DNA of 64,000 nucleotides from Streptomyces nojiriensis (GCF_017639205.1 NZ_CP071139.1:7749501-7813500); one strand, 5' to 3'; positions 1 through 11,119 are shown, counted from the first letter of the stretch. Numbers and translations: made by a program. The notes: generated by a model from the letters alone, not told the origin.

Positions 1-2
1 TG

Positions 3-680
3 CGCTGGTCGCACCCGCAGTACGGGGTCCTCGGCCCGGACCGCTTCATCCCGCTCGCCGAACGCACCGGGCTGATCGTGCCGCTGGGCCGCTGGGTGCT
101 GGAGGAAGCGGTCCGCCAGGCCCGCATCTGGCAGCGCCAGCACGGAGGCGCGGCCCTGCGCATCAACGTCAACCTCTCGCCGACCCAGCTGCACCACCCG
201 GGCCTGGTCGCCGACACCGTGGCGGTGCTGGAGAAGTCCGGCCTCGCTCCGGGTGCGCTGTGCCTGGAGGTCACCGAATCGGCCCTGATAGGGGCCGACG
301 ACGAACTCCTGGAACCGCTGCGCCGGCTCGCCGCCCTCGGCGTGGACATCGCCCTCGACGACTTCGGCACCGGCTACTCGAACCTGGCCAACCTGCGGAG
401 GCTGCCGGTCAGCGTCCTGAAGCTCGACCGCTCCTTCACCCAGGGGATGCAGCAGCAGCCCGCGAACCCGGTCGACGTCAAGATCGTGGAGGGGATCGTC
501 GCCCTGGCGCACAGCCTCGAACTCGCCGTCACCGTCGAGGGAGTGGAGACCGGAGCCCAGGCCGCCCAGCTGCGCGCCCTCGGCTGCGACACCGCTCAGG
601 GCTGGTACTACGCCCGGCCCGGGGCCCCGGACCGCATCCACACCCTCTCCCTCTCGGACGCGGTGCCCACGCCCTCCTGA
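3..680 (+). CDS. EAL-domain cyclic-di-GMP phosphodiesterase (3' part only)
   Basis: The reading frame is open from the first bases of the window, so this is the C-terminal part of a longer protein. The visible 225 residues cover most of an EAL domain, which hydrolyses c-di-GMP to pGpG. Diagnostic motifs are LCLEVTESALI (the position of the EAL signature, here LEVTESA), DDFGTGYSNL (metal-binding loop) and TVEGVETGAQA near the end (the E-V-E segment). The final GCDTAQGWYYARP is the usual end of the domain. In streptomycetes most such proteins also carry upstream GGDEF, PAS or membrane domains, but those lie outside the window. A GC-rich hairpin follows the stop codon. Confidence 0.93.
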   Translation, partial: RWSHPQYGVLGPDRFIPLAERTGLIVPLGRWVLEEAVRQARIWQRQHGGAALRINVNLSPTQLHHPGLVADTVAVLEKSGLAPGALCLEVTESALIGADDELLEPLRRLAALGVDIALDDFGTGYSNLANLRRLPVSVLKLDRSFTQGMQQQPANPVDVKIVEGIVALAHSLELAVTVEGVETGAQAAQLRALGCDTAQGWYYARPGAPDRIHTLSLSDAVPTPS

Positions 681-738
681 CGCCCGCCCCGCCGGAAGGA
701 CCCGAGCCCCGGCCCTTCGCCCGCGGCCCGGCCCTCAG

Positions 739-772
739 CCCGCGGCCCGGGCGGGGAGCCCGGGGCCGCGGG
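739..772. terminator. Bidirectional hairpin between convergent genes
   Basis: A 14-bp arm (739-752) pairs with 758-772, with one bulged G and a 5-nt loop. It lies between the convergent EAL gene (ends 680) and the monooxygenase gene (ends 794). There is no T tract, as is common for actinomycete terminators. Confidence 0.6.
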
Positions 773-793
773 CCCGGCGGAGCCCGGCCTGCC

Positions 794-1885
794 TCAGGCT
801 CCGGCGGGCGGCACGGACCGGCTCATGCCGACCTCCGTGCCGCGACCGGGGGTCCGCACGGCCTCCACGACCCGCTCGTACCGCTCGGCCGTGTCGGCCA
901 GCACATCGGCGGCCACCGGCAGCCGCTCCGCCTCGTACGCGTCGAGCACCTCCTCGCCGCCGGGGCCGGCGAGAGCGGCGGCCAGCGTCCGGCCGAGGGC
1001 GGCCGCGTCCTGGATGCCGGTGTTCATGCCCAGTCCGCCGGCTATGGGCTGTACGTGCGCGGCATCCCCGGCGAGGAACACCCGTCCTTCCCGTATCCGC
1101 GTGGCCATCCGGACGTTGACCCGCCAGGCCGAGATCCAGGTGGCTTCGGTGAGCCGGATGCCCGGTACCCGGGCGTGGCTGTCGAAGATCCGCTGGAAGC
1201 TTTCCAGCGAGGGCGGCAGCGATTCGCCCCGCTCGTCCCGCTCGGGCGAGGCCTGCAGCTGGAAGCTGTCCGTCCCCGGCATCGGGCAGAGCAGGATCCC
1301 GCCGCCCTCCGAGGTGAACCACTGGTGCCACACGTCCCGGCTGAGCCCGGGTGCCCGGACATCCCCGATCACCATCGCGGGCTCTTCCTGCCCGCTTCCT
1401 TCGAAGGGGATGCCGAGCAGCTTGCGGGTGGTGCTGCGCCCGCCGTCGCACCCTGCGAGATAGCGGGCCGCGATCACGGTGCCGTCCGCCAGCTCCGCAC
1501 GTACCCCGGCCTCGTCCTGGGAGATTCCGGCGAGCTCCGAGCCGTACTCGACGTGCACGCCCAGCGCGGCGAGCCGGTCGCGCAGAGCCGCTTCGATCTG
1601 CCACTGCCCGATCAGCAGGCCGCCATCGGTGGGGGTGTCGTTGATGTGCTCCCCGTCGAAGTACTTGCGCAGGACCACGCTCGTGATCCCGGTGGTCGAC
1701 AGGGTGTCGAGCACGCCGAGCCGCTGGAAGACATCGAGGCTGGCCGGCAGGAGCCCCTTGCCCCGGGACTCGTGGTGCGGTTCGGTGCGCCGGTCGATGA
1801 CCCGCACGGCGAATCCGCGCAGTGCCAGGTCGCAGGCGAGCGTCAGTCCGGTCGGACCGGAGCCGGTGATCAGAACGTCGGTCAT
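794..1885 (-). CDS. FAD-dependent aromatic-type monooxygenase
   Basis: This 363-aa protein belongs to the class A flavoprotein monooxygenases (PheA/TfdB-like, PF01494). The N-terminus VLITGSGPTGLTLACDLA is the GxGxxG dinucleotide fold. DG motifs occur near residue 150 (AGCDGGRSTTRKLLG), and GRVFLAGDAAHVQPIAGGLG is the GD FAD-ribityl motif. MNTGIQDAAALG follows, as in the family. It is shorter than TfdB/PheA enzymes (about 500-600 aa) and lacks their thioredoxin-like C-terminal domain, so it resembles the compact single-component hydroxylases of antibiotic and aromatic metabolism. The substrate is unknown. It is divergent to a TetR regulator, which probably controls it. Confidence 0.9.
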   Translation of the reverse strand: MTDVLITGSGPTGLTLACDLALRGFAVRVIDRRTEPHHESRGKGLLPASLDVFQRLGVLDTLSTTGITSVVLRKYFDGEHINDTPTDGGLLIGQWQIEAALRDRLAALGVHVEYGSELAGISQDEAGVRAELADGTVIAARYLAGCDGGRSTTRKLLGIPFEGSGQEEPAMVIGDVRAPGLSRDVWHQWFTSEGGGILLCPMPGTDSFQLQASPERDERGESLPPSLESFQRIFDSHARVPGIRLTEATWISAWRVNVRMATRIREGRVFLAGDAAHVQPIAGGLGMNTGIQDAAALGRTLAAALAGPGGEEVLDAYEAERLPVAADVLADTAERYERVVEAVRTPGRGTEVGMSRSVPPAGA

Positions 1886-1940
1886 GGGATGTCCTCTCCT
1901 CGTCGATGCCTCAAGGAAAGCGGCTCCCGAGGAAAAAGCA

Positions 1941-1964
1941 ACCCGGTTAAAAAAATAACCCGGT
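1941..1964. promoter_or_regulatory. Candidate TetR operator
   Basis: The arms ACCCGGTTA (1941-1949) and TAACCCGGT (1956-1964) form an inverted repeat matching at 8 of 9 positions around an A6 spacer. The site lies in the roughly 100-bp divergent region between the monooxygenase and TetR genes. Its size (24 bp) and location fit a TetR dimer site. Binding is inferred. Confidence 0.5.
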
Positions 1965-1989
1965 CACGAATCCGTGCTACGCTGTGTGC

Positions 1990-2658
1990 ATGGAGAACAC
2001 GACGGGTCTGCGCGAGAACAAGAAGCTCCGTACGCGCCACCGGCTGGCCGCCACGGCGCTGGAGCTCTTCCTGGAAAGCGGCTTCGATGCCGTGTCGGTG
2101 GCGGACGTCGCCGCCGCGGCCGAGGTCTCCAAGCCCACGCTCTTCCGGTACTTCCCGACCAAGGAGGACCTGCTGCTCGACCGGTTCGCCGACCATCAGG
2201 ACGAGGCGGCGCGCATCGTGCGCGAGCGGCCCGCCGGTCACACCCCGGTGGGCGCGGTGCACGCGCACTTCCTGGCCGCCCTGGCCGAGCGGGATCCGAT
2301 CACCGGGCTGTGTGACCACCCGAACGTGATGGCCTTCCAGCAGCTGGTCTACAGCACCGCCAGTCTGAAGAGCCGGCTGAACCGCTACACCGAGCTCGAG
2401 GTGGAGCTGCTCGCCGCCGAGTTGGAGGCGGAGGCGGTGCCCCCGCTCGCCGCCCGGCTCGCGGCGACGCATCTCGTGGCCGTCCGCCACGAGTTGGGCC
2501 GGGTGAACTGGCGGCGGATCGAGGCGGGTCAGAGTGCGGACGAGGCCCACGCGGCCGCGGTGGCCGATGCCGACCAGGCCTTCGCGATGCTGGCGGACGG
2601 CCTCGACAGGGCCCTGCCGGCAGCCCCTGCCCCGCCGATATCCCCGGCCGCGCCCTGA
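1990..2658 (+). CDS. TetR-family transcriptional regulator
   Basis: This 222-aa protein has an N-terminal helix-turn-helix: LAATALELFLESGFDAVSVADVA followed by VSKPTLFRYFPTKEDLL is the canonical TetR_N pattern. The C-terminal ligand domain is helical and not assignable. An alternative GTG start lies 6 bp upstream at 1984; the ATG at 1990 is preferred only because it is ATG. It is divergent to the flavin monooxygenase, with the inverted repeat at 1941-1964 between them, so it is probably a ligand-released repressor of that enzyme and of itself. Confidence 0.92.
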   Translation: MENTTGLRENKKLRTRHRLAATALELFLESGFDAVSVADVAAAAEVSKPTLFRYFPTKEDLLLDRFADHQDEAARIVRERPAGHTPVGAVHAHFLAALAERDPITGLCDHPNVMAFQQLVYSTASLKSRLNRYTELEVELLAAELEAEAVPPLAARLAATHLVAVRHELGRVNWRRIEAGQSADEAHAAAVADADQAFAMLADGLDRALPAAPAPPISPAAP

Positions 2659-2663
2659 CGGCC

Positions 2664-2687
2664 CCCCGCCCGCGGGCCCGGGCGGGG
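2664..2687. terminator. Hairpin between convergent TetR and LysR genes
   Basis: Perfect 9-bp arms (2664-2672 and 2679-2687) surround a 6-nt loop in the 34-bp gap between the stop codons of the TetR gene (2658) and the LysR gene (2693). It can serve both strands. Confidence 0.55.
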
Positions 2688-2692
2688 CGGAG

Positions 2693-3571
2693 TCAGCCGA
2701 GCAGTATGCGCTTCAGCTCGCGGGCGGCGCGCGGCGGAGCCACGTCGGTGCGATGGGCCAGGGCGATCGTGCGGCGCAGCGGGGAGCCGGCCAGCGGGGT
2801 CACCCGCAGACCCGGACCGGCGCGATCCACCACCATCGCCGGGACCACCGCGACACCGAGCCCCGCCCGGACGAAGCCCAGGACCGCGTCCATCTCGCCG
2901 CCCTCCACGGTGAAGACCGGCTCGAAGCCCTCCGCCCGGCAGGCGGCCACCGTGAGCTCCCGCAGGTCGTAGCCGTGCCGGAACATCACCATCGGCTCAT
3001 CCCGCAGTCCCGGGATGGTCAGCTCGCCGCCCCCGCCGGGCGCCGGCCGTTCCGCCGAGGAGACCACCACGAGGTCTTCCGTCAGCAGTTCCACCGTGGT
3101 CAGGGCCGGTGCCGAAGGGGGCAGCGGCAGCGCGATCAGGGCCAGGTCCAGGGCTCCGCGCGCGAGCTCTCGTACGAGGTCGAGAGAGCCGCTTTCCTCG
3201 ATCAGCAGCTCGATCCCGGGATGCGCGTCGTGGAAGGCCCGCAGGACGTCCGGCAGCAGACCCGTGCAGATGCTGGGCGTGGCGCCGAGCCGGACGCGGC
3301 CGCGCCGGAGCTGCGCCAGTTCCTGCACCTCCAGCCGCGCGGTGTCCGCATCCGCCAGGATCCGCCGGGCCAGCGGCAGCAGCGTCTCACCCGCGTCGGT
3401 GAGTGCGATGTTTCCCCGGGCCCGGCTGAACAGCTCGGCCCCGAGTTCCCGTTCGAGCGCCTTGATCTGCTGCGAGAGCGAGGGCTGGGCCACGTGGACG
3501 CGCTCCGCGGCCCGGGTGAAGTGCAGGGTCTCGGCGACGGCCACGAAGTACAGGAGCTGCTGGAACTGCAT
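2693..3571 (-). CDS. LysR-family transcriptional regulator
   Basis: This 292-aa protein has the typical LTTR length. The N-terminus MQFQQLLYFVAVAETLHFT continues with RAAERVHVAQPSLSQQIKAL, which is the LysR winged helix. The remainder is the periplasmic-binding-protein-like effector domain, beginning around residue 88 (RRGRVRLGATPSICTGLLP). It lies head-to-head with sdhC, separated by 95 bp containing an ATAG/CTAT inverted repeat. LTTRs usually control a divergent neighbour, so succinate dehydrogenase expression is the plausible target, although that is inferred. Confidence 0.93.
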   Translation of the reverse strand: MQFQQLLYFVAVAETLHFTRAAERVHVAQPSLSQQIKALERELGAELFSRARGNIALTDAGETLLPLARRILADADTARLEVQELAQLRRGRVRLGATPSICTGLLPDVLRAFHDAHPGIELLIEESGSLDLVRELARGALDLALIALPLPPSAPALTTVELLTEDLVVVSSAERPAPGGGGELTIPGLRDEPMVMFRHGYDLRELTVAACRAEGFEPVFTVEGGEMDAVLGFVRAGLGVAVVPAMVVDRAGPGLRVTPLAGSPLRRTIALAHRTDVAPPRAARELKRILLG

Positions 3572-3591
3572 CCGCCCAGGCTAGCGCCTTT

Positions 3592-3608
3592 GATAGATGC
3601 TCTCTATC
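3592..3608. promoter_or_regulatory. Candidate LysR binding site upstream of sdhC
   Basis: GATAGA (3592-3597) and TCTATC (3603-3608) form a perfect inverted repeat around TGCTC. The core has the T-N11-A geometry of LTTR sites, with ATAG/CTAT ends. It lies 20 bp upstream of the LysR start and about 60 bp upstream of sdhC. Confidence 0.55.
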
Positions 3609-3666
3609 GATATCAGCTCCATCATGTCTTGGACCTTTCAGGCTCCCCGTCCGTACCGTCGAGGAC

Positions 3667-4371
3667 ATGGCTCTGGCAACGCGGACGGATCGACGGCCGT
3701 CCATCACACGCACGATCTGGGACTCCTCCGTCGGCAAGAAGTCCGTGATGGCCGTGTCCGGCCTGATCATGCTCGGCTACCTCGTCGTGCACATGCTCGG
3801 AAACCTCAAGATCTTCTTCGGGGCGGCCGAGTTCAACGGCTACGCCCACTGGCTGCGCACCCTCGGCTCGCCCTTCCTGCACCACGAGTGGGCCCTGTGG
3901 CTCGTCCGCGTGGCACTGCTCGCCGCAGTCGTCGCCCACGCCGTGTCCGCGTACCAGCTCAGCCGCCGCGACATCAAGGCCCGCCCGGTCAAGTACGCCC
4001 ACAAGCGCCGCCGCGCGAGCTACGCCACCCGCACCATGCGCTGGGGCGGCATCATCCTCGGCCTGTTCATCGTCTGGCACCTGCTCGACCTCACCACGCT
4101 CACCGTCAACGAGCGCGCCTGGTCCGGCCACCCGTACGAGAACGTCCTGTCCACCTTCTCCACCTGGTACGGGAACACGATCTACATCGTGGCCATGGCC
4201 GCTCTCGGCCTGCATGTCCGCCACGGCTTCTGGAGCGCCGCGCAGACCCTCGGCGCGGGCAGCGCCCGCCGCGAGCGGACGCTGAAGTTCCTGGCCAACG
4301 GCCTGGCCCTCGTCCTCTTCGCCGGCTTCGTGTCCGTCCCCGTAGCCGTCATGACCGGAGTGGTGAACTGA
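3667..4371 (+). CDS. sdhC: Succinate dehydrogenase cytochrome b subunit
   Basis: This 234-aa membrane protein of the b558/B-type family has five expected transmembrane helices, including [34 protein letters not shown] and [16 protein letters not shown]. Histidines within the helices (H in VVHML, HAV, VWHLL and LHVRHG) are candidate haem b ligands. It anchors the complex to the membrane and passes electrons to menaquinone. GAGG is found just upstream of the ATG. The gene is the first of sdhCAB; its stop is separated from sdhA by 2 bp, so the subunits are co-translated. A single large membrane subunit, with no SdhD, is characteristic of this non-classical complex. Confidence 0.95.
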   Translation: MALATRTDRRPSITRTIWDSSVGKKSVMAVSGLIMLGYLVVHMLGNLKIFFGAAEFNGYAHWLRTLGSPFLHHEWALWLVRVALLAAVVAHAVSAYQLSRRDIKARPVKYAHKRRRASYATRTMRWGGIILGLFIVWHLLDLTTLTVNERAWSGHPYENVLSTFSTWYGNTIYIVAMAALGLHVRHGFWSAAQTLGAGSARRERTLKFLANGLALVLFAGFVSVPVAVMTGVVN

Positions 4372-4373
4372 CC

Positions 4374-6334
<1,961 letters not shown>

Positions 6335-6338
<4 letters not shown>

Positions 6339-7081
6339 AGCTCACCCTGCGCGTCTGGCGCCAGCGCGGCGCCGACGCCCCCGGTCACATGGTCTCCTAC
6401 GAGGTCGACGGCATCTCGAAGGACATGTCCTTCCTGGAGATGCTCGACACCCTCAACGAGGACCTCATCCTGCGCGGCGAGGACCCGGTCGCCTTCGACC
6501 ACGACTGCCGCGAGGGCATCTGCGGCGCCTGTAGCCTCGTCATCAACGGCGACGCCCACGGCCCGGAACGCACCACCACCTGCCAGCTCCACATGCGGTC
6601 CTTCGCCGACGGCGACACCATCGACGTCGAGCCGTGGCGGGCCGCCGCCTTCCCGGTGGTCAAGGACCTCGTCGTCGACCGCGGCGCCTTCGACCGGATC
6701 ATCCAGGCCGGCGGCTACATCACCGCCCCCACCGGCGCCGCCCCCGAGGCGCACGCCACCGCCGTACCCAAGGCCGACGCCGACTTCGCCTTCGAGCACG
6801 CCGAGTGCATCGGCTGCGGCGCGTGCGTGGCGGCCTGCCCCAACGGCTCCGCGATGCTCTTCACCTCCGCCAAGGTCAACCACCTGAACGTGCTCCCGCA
6901 GGGCTCGCCGGAGCGCGAGACCCGGGTGCTGGACATGGTGGCCCGGATGGACGACGAGGGCTTCGGCGGCTGCACCCTGACCGGCGAGTGCGCCACGGCC
7001 TGCCCGAAGGGCATCCCGCTGCCGTCGATCGCCGCGATGAACAAGGAGTGGCTGCGGGCGGTGCGCAAGGGCCCCCGCTGA
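6335..7081 (+). CDS. sdhB: Succinate dehydrogenase iron-sulfur subunit
   Basis: This 248-aa subunit relays electrons from FAD to haem and quinone. The N-terminal ferredoxin domain carries the 2Fe-2S cysteines in [11 protein letters not shown] and TTCQLHM. The C-terminal part has the 4Fe-4S motif [14 protein letters not shown] and the third cluster [14 protein letters not shown]. The start ATG overlaps the sdhA stop (ATGA), which indicates translational coupling. The protein ends 2 bp before a strong hairpin at 7084-7104, so the operon is sdhCAB only. Confidence 0.97.
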
Positions 7082-7083
7082 CC

Positions 7084-7104
7084 CCGGGGGCCCAGGGCCC
7101 CCGG
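7084..7104 (+). terminator. sdhCAB terminator hairpin
   Basis: Perfect 10-bp G/C arms (7084-7093, 7095-7104) begin 2 bp after the sdhB stop codon. There is no obvious T tract. Confidence 0.65.
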
Positions 7105-7207
7105 ATCTCCCCCGCTCCGCCGCCGCTCGTGCGCCGATCGGCTGACCGGAACGGCCCGTACCGCGCCGCGCCCCGGCGCCGTCCGGGCCGTGGGGGACAG
7201 TGGCGCC

Positions 7208-7861
7208 ATGCCAGAAGCCCCCGCCGGGTCCGGACCGCGTCGCCGAGCCGTCCTGGCCGCCGCCCTCGTCCCGCTGGCCGGGGCCGGGTGCTCGGGCGAG
7301 GCAGCCTGGCGCACCCCGGCGCCCGGTGCGCCGGCCAGGCCCAAGGACGCCCTGATCATGGTGATCCGGCACGCGGAGAAGCCGTACGCCGGTGGCGTCG
7401 GCCGGGACGCGGAGGGCGAGGACGACCCCGGTTCGCTGGCCGGCCGCGGCTGGCGCCGGGCCGAGCGCCTCCCGCGCCTGTTCCCGCCGGCCCCCGGCTC
7501 CTCGCTGCCCCGCCCGGCGGCGCTCTTCGCAGCAGGCGGGAAAGCAGCCGCCGCCCCCGCGCGGTGCCAGCAGACGGTGTCGGCGCTCGCCACCGCCCTG
7601 CGCACCCCTGTCCGTACCGAGTTCGCCGTCGGCGCCGAAGCCGCCCTCGCACAGGCCGCGTCGGCCGCGCCCATGCCCGTACTCGTCTGCTGGGAGCACA
7701 GCGGGATCCCGCGGCTGGTCCGGGCCCTCGGCGCCCATCAGGTCCCCGGCACCCCGGCCACCTGGCCCGACCGGCACGACCTCGTCTGGGCGTTCACCCG
7801 CCGCCAGGGGCGGTGGACCTTCCGCGAACTGCCGCAGCACCTGCTCCCCGGCGACGTCTGA
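7208..7861 (+). CDS. Histidine phosphatase-fold lipoprotein
   Basis: This 217-aa protein starts with twin arginines in PRRRAVLAAALVPLAGAGC, where LAGAGC is a lipobox, so it is probably exported (possibly via Tat) and lipidated at Cys. The catalytic RHG-type motif appears as MVIRHAEKPY, the RHAEKP variant common in actinobacterial members of the histidine phosphatase superfamily. The second catalytic His may be in VLVCWEHSGIPRLV. The substrate is unknown. An in-frame GTG lies 18 bp upstream; the ATG at 7208 gives the normal signal sequence. It is convergent to the UvrA-like gene, with 14 bp between the stop codons. Confidence 0.82.
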   Translation: MPEAPAGSGPRRRAVLAAALVPLAGAGCSGEAAWRTPAPGAPARPKDALIMVIRHAEKPYAGGVGRDAEGEDDPGSLAGRGWRRAERLPRLFPPAPGSSLPRPAALFAAGGKAAAAPARCQQTVSALATALRTPVRTEFAVGAEAALAQAASAAPMPVLVCWEHSGIPRLVRALGAHQVPGTPATWPDRHDLVWAFTRRQGRWTFRELPQHLLPGDV

Positions 7862-7875
7862 GCCTCACCGGCGGA

Positions 7876-10281
7876 TCAGTTCGTTCCGGTCGGCCCGAGG
7901 GCCCGCGCCAGGTACGGGGCCGTACGGCTGCCCGGCGCGGCGGCCACCTCCGCCGGGGTGCCCGCGGCGACCACGCGGCCGCCCGCCGTGCCGCCGCCCG
8001 GACCCAGGTCGATGACCCAGTCCGCGCCCGCGACCACCTCCATGTCGTGCTCCACGACCACCACCGAGTGCCCGGCGTCCACCAGTCCGTGCAACTGCCG
8101 CAGCAGCACCCGTACGTCCGCCGGATGCAGCCCGGTCGTCGGCTCGTCCAGCAGGTACAGCGTGTGGTCCCGGCGCAGCCGCTGCAGCTCCGTCGCCAGC
8201 TTGATCCGCTGCGCCTCGCCGCCGGACAGCTCGGTGGCCGGCTGCCCCAGCCGCAGGTAGCCCAGCCCGATCTCCTCCAGCGCCCGCAGGCTGCGCGCCG
8301 CCGCCGGGACGCCGGCGAAGAAGGCGGCCGCCGACTCCACCGTCAGGCCCAGCACCTCCGCGATGTTCAGGCCCTCGTACCGGACCTCCAGGGTCTCGGC
8401 GTTGTACCGGGCCCCCGCGCACTCGGGGCACGGGGCGTACGTACTGGGCAGGAACATCAGCTCCACCGAGACGAAGCCCTCGCCCTGGCAGGTCTCGCAG
8501 CGGCCGCCGGGCACGTTGAAGGAGAACCGGCCCGCCTTCCAGCCGCGTGCCCGCGCCTCGGGGGCGGCCGTGAAGAGCCTGCGCACCACGTCGAACAGCC
8601 CGGTGTACGTGGCCAGGTTGGACCGCGGTGTCCGGCCGATCGGCTTCTGGTCGACCTCCACCAGCCGTCGTACGGGGAAGTCCGCTTCCGCGAGCCGCTC
8701 GCCGACCTCCCGGGCCAGCACCTGGCCCACCAGCGTGGACTTGCCCGACCCCGACACCCCGGTGACGGCCGTGAACACACCGAGCGGGAAATGCGCCTCC
8801 AGCTCCCGCAGGTTGTGCCGGTCCACCCCAGTCAGCCGCACCGCCCCGGTCGCCCTACGCACCCGCCGGGGGGCCGCGGCCGGCTCCCGCGCCGCGAACA
8901 GGTGCCGGGCCGTCGCCGACCCCGCCACCCCGGCCAGGTCCTGCGGCGGCCCGCTGTGGAGCACCTGCCCGCCGTGCTCCCCGGCCAGCGGACCCACGTC
9001 CACCAGCCAGTCCGCGTGCCGCACCACATCGAGATGGTGTTCCACGACGAAGACCGTGTTCCCGGCCTCCTTCAGCCGGTCCAGTACGCCGAGCAGCGCC
9101 TCGGTGTCGGCCGGGTGCAGCCCCGCCGACGGCTCGTCCAGTACGTACACGACCCCGAACAGCCCCGACCGCAGCTGTGTCGCCAGCCGCAGCCGCTGCA
9201 GCTCGCCCGCGGACAGGGTCGGCGCGGTCCGGTCCAGGCTCAGATACCCCAGCCCCAGCTCTCTGACGGGTCCGATCCGGGAGCGCAGGTCCTCGGCGAG
9301 CACCCGCGCCGCCTCCCCGTCCAGGGACGCGGAGGCCAGTACGCCGTCCAGGTCGGTCAGCGCCAGCGCCGCCAGCTCCGCGATGGTCCGCCCGGCGAAG
9401 GTGACGGCGAGGGCCTCCGGACGCAGCCGCCGCCCCTCGCACACCTGACACGGCGAGTCGGCGAGGAACTTCTCGGCGCGGGCCCGCAGGGTGGCGCTCT
9501 TGCTGTCGGCGAAGGTCCGCATGACGTAGCGGTGGGCGCTCATGTACGTTCCCTGGTAGGGCCGTTGGATCCGCTCGGCCTCCCGCACCGGGTGCACCGT
9601 CACCACCGGCTGTTCGTCGGTGAACAGGATCCACTCGCGGTCCTTCGCGGGCAGCTCCCGCCAGGGCCGGTCCACGTCGTGGCCGAGGGTCTCCAGGACG
9701 TCCCGCAGGTTCTTGCCCTGCCAGGCCCCCGGCCAGGCGGCGATCGCACCCTGACGGATCGACAGCTCCGGGTCGGGCACGAGGAGTTCCTCGGTGGTGC
9801 GGTGGATCCGGCCGAGCCCGTGACAGGACGGGCAGGCCCCGGCGGCGGTGTTGGGCGAGAAGGCGTCGGAGTCGAGCCGCTCCGCACCCGGCGGATAGGT
9901 CCCGGCCCGCGAATACAGCATCCGCAGGGAGTTGGACAGCAGGGTCACCGTGCCGACCGAGGAGCGCGAGCCGGGGGAGGAGCGGCGCTGCTCCAGCGAG
10001 ACGGCCGGCGGCAGCCCGGTGACGGAGTCCACCTTCGGCGCGCCGATCTGGTGGATCAGGCGCCGGGCGTACGGGGCCACGGACTCGAAGTACCGGCGCT
10101 GGGCCTCGGCGTAGAGCGTGCCGAAGGCGAGCGAGCTCTTCCCGGAGCCGGAGACCCCGGTGAACACGGTCAGCGCGTCGCGCGGGATGTCCACGTCGAC
10201 GCCGCGCAGATTGTGCTCCCGGGCACCCCGGACCCGTACGTACGGGTCGCGGTGGGCCTGAGGATCGGTGAACTGGTGCAT
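7876..10281 (-). CDS. UvrA-like ABC ATPase (short excinuclease paralogue)
   Basis: This 801-aa protein has two ABC modules. Walker A motifs are [17 protein letters not shown] near residue 40 and [18 protein letters not shown] in the second half. Signature motifs are [15 protein letters not shown] (the first is degenerate, A for G) and [15 protein letters not shown]. Zinc-binding CxxC pairs are [16 protein letters not shown] and CPECAG. It is about 150 residues shorter than housekeeping UvrA (about 950 aa) and lacks most of the UvrB-binding insertion. This is the class IIa/DrrC-like paralogue found in antibiotic producers, often linked to resistance against DNA-binding drugs. It starts 34 bp after the stop of the preceding hydrolase gene on the same strand, so it may be transcribed with that module. 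Confidence 0.9.
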   Translation of the reverse strand: MHQFTDPQAHRDPYVRVRGAREHNLRGVDVDIPRDALTVFTGVSGSGKSSLAFGTLYAEAQRRYFESVAPYARRLIHQIGAPKVDSVTGLPPAVSLEQRRSSPGSRSSVGTVTLLSNSLRMLYSRAGTYPPGAERLDSDAFSPNTAAGACPSCHGLGRIHRTTEELLVPDPELSIRQGAIAAWPGAWQGKNLRDVLETLGHDVDRPWRELPAKDREWILFTDEQPVVTVHPVREAERIQRPYQGTYMSAHRYVMRTFADSKSATLRARAEKFLADSPCQVCEGRRLRPEALAVTFAGRTIAELAALALTDLDGVLASASLDGEAARVLAEDLRSRIGPVRELGLGYLSLDRTAPTLSAGELQRLRLATQLRSGLFGVVYVLDEPSAGLHPADTEALLGVLDRLKEAGNTVFVVEHHLDVVRHADWLVDVGPLAGEHGGQVLHSGPPQDLAGVAGSATARHLFAAREPAAAPRRVRRATGAVRLTGVDRHNLRELEAHFPLGVFTAVTGVSGSGKSTLVGQVLAREVGERLAEADFPVRRLVEVDQKPIGRTPRSNLATYTGLFDVVRRLFTAAPEARARGWKAGRFSFNVPGGRCETCQGEGFVSVELMFLPSTYAPCPECAGARYNAETLEVRYEGLNIAEVLGLTVESAAAFFAGVPAAARSLRALEEIGLGYLRLGQPATELSGGEAQRIKLATELQRLRRDHTLYLLDEPTTGLHPADVRVLLRQLHGLVDAGHSVVVVEHDMEVVAGADWVIDLGPGGGTAGGRVVAAGTPAEVAAAPGSRTAPYLARALGPTGTN

Positions 10282-10315
10282 TCGCCCCAGTTTAGTCGTG
10301 GCTGGCCGCGCGGCG

Positions 10316-11119
10316 TCAGCGGGTGATGGCCATGATGGCCTCCGCCACCGCCGGATGCTTCAGATAGTCGAGCACGCTGTGCGGCCACAGGGGAGCGATG
10401 CTGATCTCCGGCCGACCCTCCACCCCGTCGAACACCCGGGCCAGCTCACCCTTCGGAACAGCGACGAAGTCTCCGACATCCGCGATGTCGACCCACCGCT
10501 GCACGCCCGGAGGCCTGACACCCCGGCCCTCCAGCGGGCCGGGATCGAGGCGGTGGAAGACGGCGTTGGGCAACGCGAGCGGGGACCCCAGGGTCAGGAG
10601 GAGCCGTACGTCGAGTTCGCCCGCCAGGTCGTGCAGGGCCTCGTAGGCGACCACGCTCCCCAGAGAGTGCGCGACGACGACATCCGGTCGGTGCCGGAGC
10701 ATCGAAGCCTTCACCCGCTCGCGCACGGGTGCGCGCCCGGTGGCGAAGTACCGGGTCACCTCGGGGAAGAACAGCTTCACGCTCTTCTCCACCACCGCGG
10801 GTTTCTGCCCGGTCCGCTCGGCGACCTGCCCGCAGATCCACCGCAGCCAGCCGGTGGCCCGGCCCTGCGCCCCGCTCGGGTCCACGCCCCAGACCCGCGC
10901 CCACTGCTCGACCAGCGCCAGCTCCTCGTCGGCCGGCTCGGCGCTCTGCTTCTCGCTGCGCAGCAGATCGGCGTAGTAGGCCGTCTCCAGATCGAGCCCC
11001 GGGACGGCCTCCCCGATCGCCGCGAGCCAGTCGGTACGCAGCCGGTTACTGCCGAGCTGGGGCGTGCTGTCGGCGGCCTTGTAGTTGCGGACGCCGTGGA
11101 CGCCGAGGACGCGGGTCAT
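10316..11119 (-). CDS. Alpha/beta hydrolase (lipase-like) coupled to the caspase-STAND gene
   Basis: This 267-aa protein starts MTRVLGVHGVRNY, where VHG supplies the oxyanion-hole strand of alpha/beta hydrolases. The nucleophile elbow is VVVAHSLGSVVAYEAL (G/A-H-S-L-G), with Ser about residue 130, and a late His occurs in WPHSVLDYL. No signal peptide is seen, so it is cytoplasmic. Its ATG overlaps the stop of the upstream caspase/STAND/WD40 gene by 4 bp (ATGA), which means coupled translation and probably a shared function. Esterase, lipase or peptidase activity on an unknown substrate is inferred. In STAND systems such genes may act as second effectors or as downstream targets. Confidence 0.85.
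   Translation of the reverse strand: MTRVLGVHGVRNYKAADSTPQLGSNRLRTDWLAAIGEAVPGLDLETAYYADLLRSEKQSAEPADEELALVEQWARVWGVDPSGAQGRATGWLRWICGQVAERTGQKPAVVEKSVKLFFPEVTRYFATGRAPVRERVKASMLRHRPDVVVAHSLGSVVAYEALHDLAGELDVRLLLTLGSPLALPNAVFHRLDPGPLEGRGVRPPGVQRWVDIADVGDFVAVPKGELARVFDGVEGRPEISIAPLWPHSVLDYLKHPAVAEAIMAITR

Noticed and set aside
260-2329. 689-codon plus-strand frame over the EAL and monooxygenase genes
   Set aside because: It is a GC-bias frame overlapping three well-supported genes; its low-complexity Arg/Gly/Pro sequence shows no homology.
6634-10326. 1230-codon plus-strand open frame
   Set aside because: It runs out of frame through sdhB and antisense to the UvrA-like gene. Its composition is Arg/Pro/Gly-rich, and no domain is recognisable.
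11116-11119. Reading the caspase-STAND and hydrolase genes as one split gene
   Set aside because: The hydrolase has its own complete alpha/beta fold from its ATG, and the overlap is a normal ATGA coupling junction.
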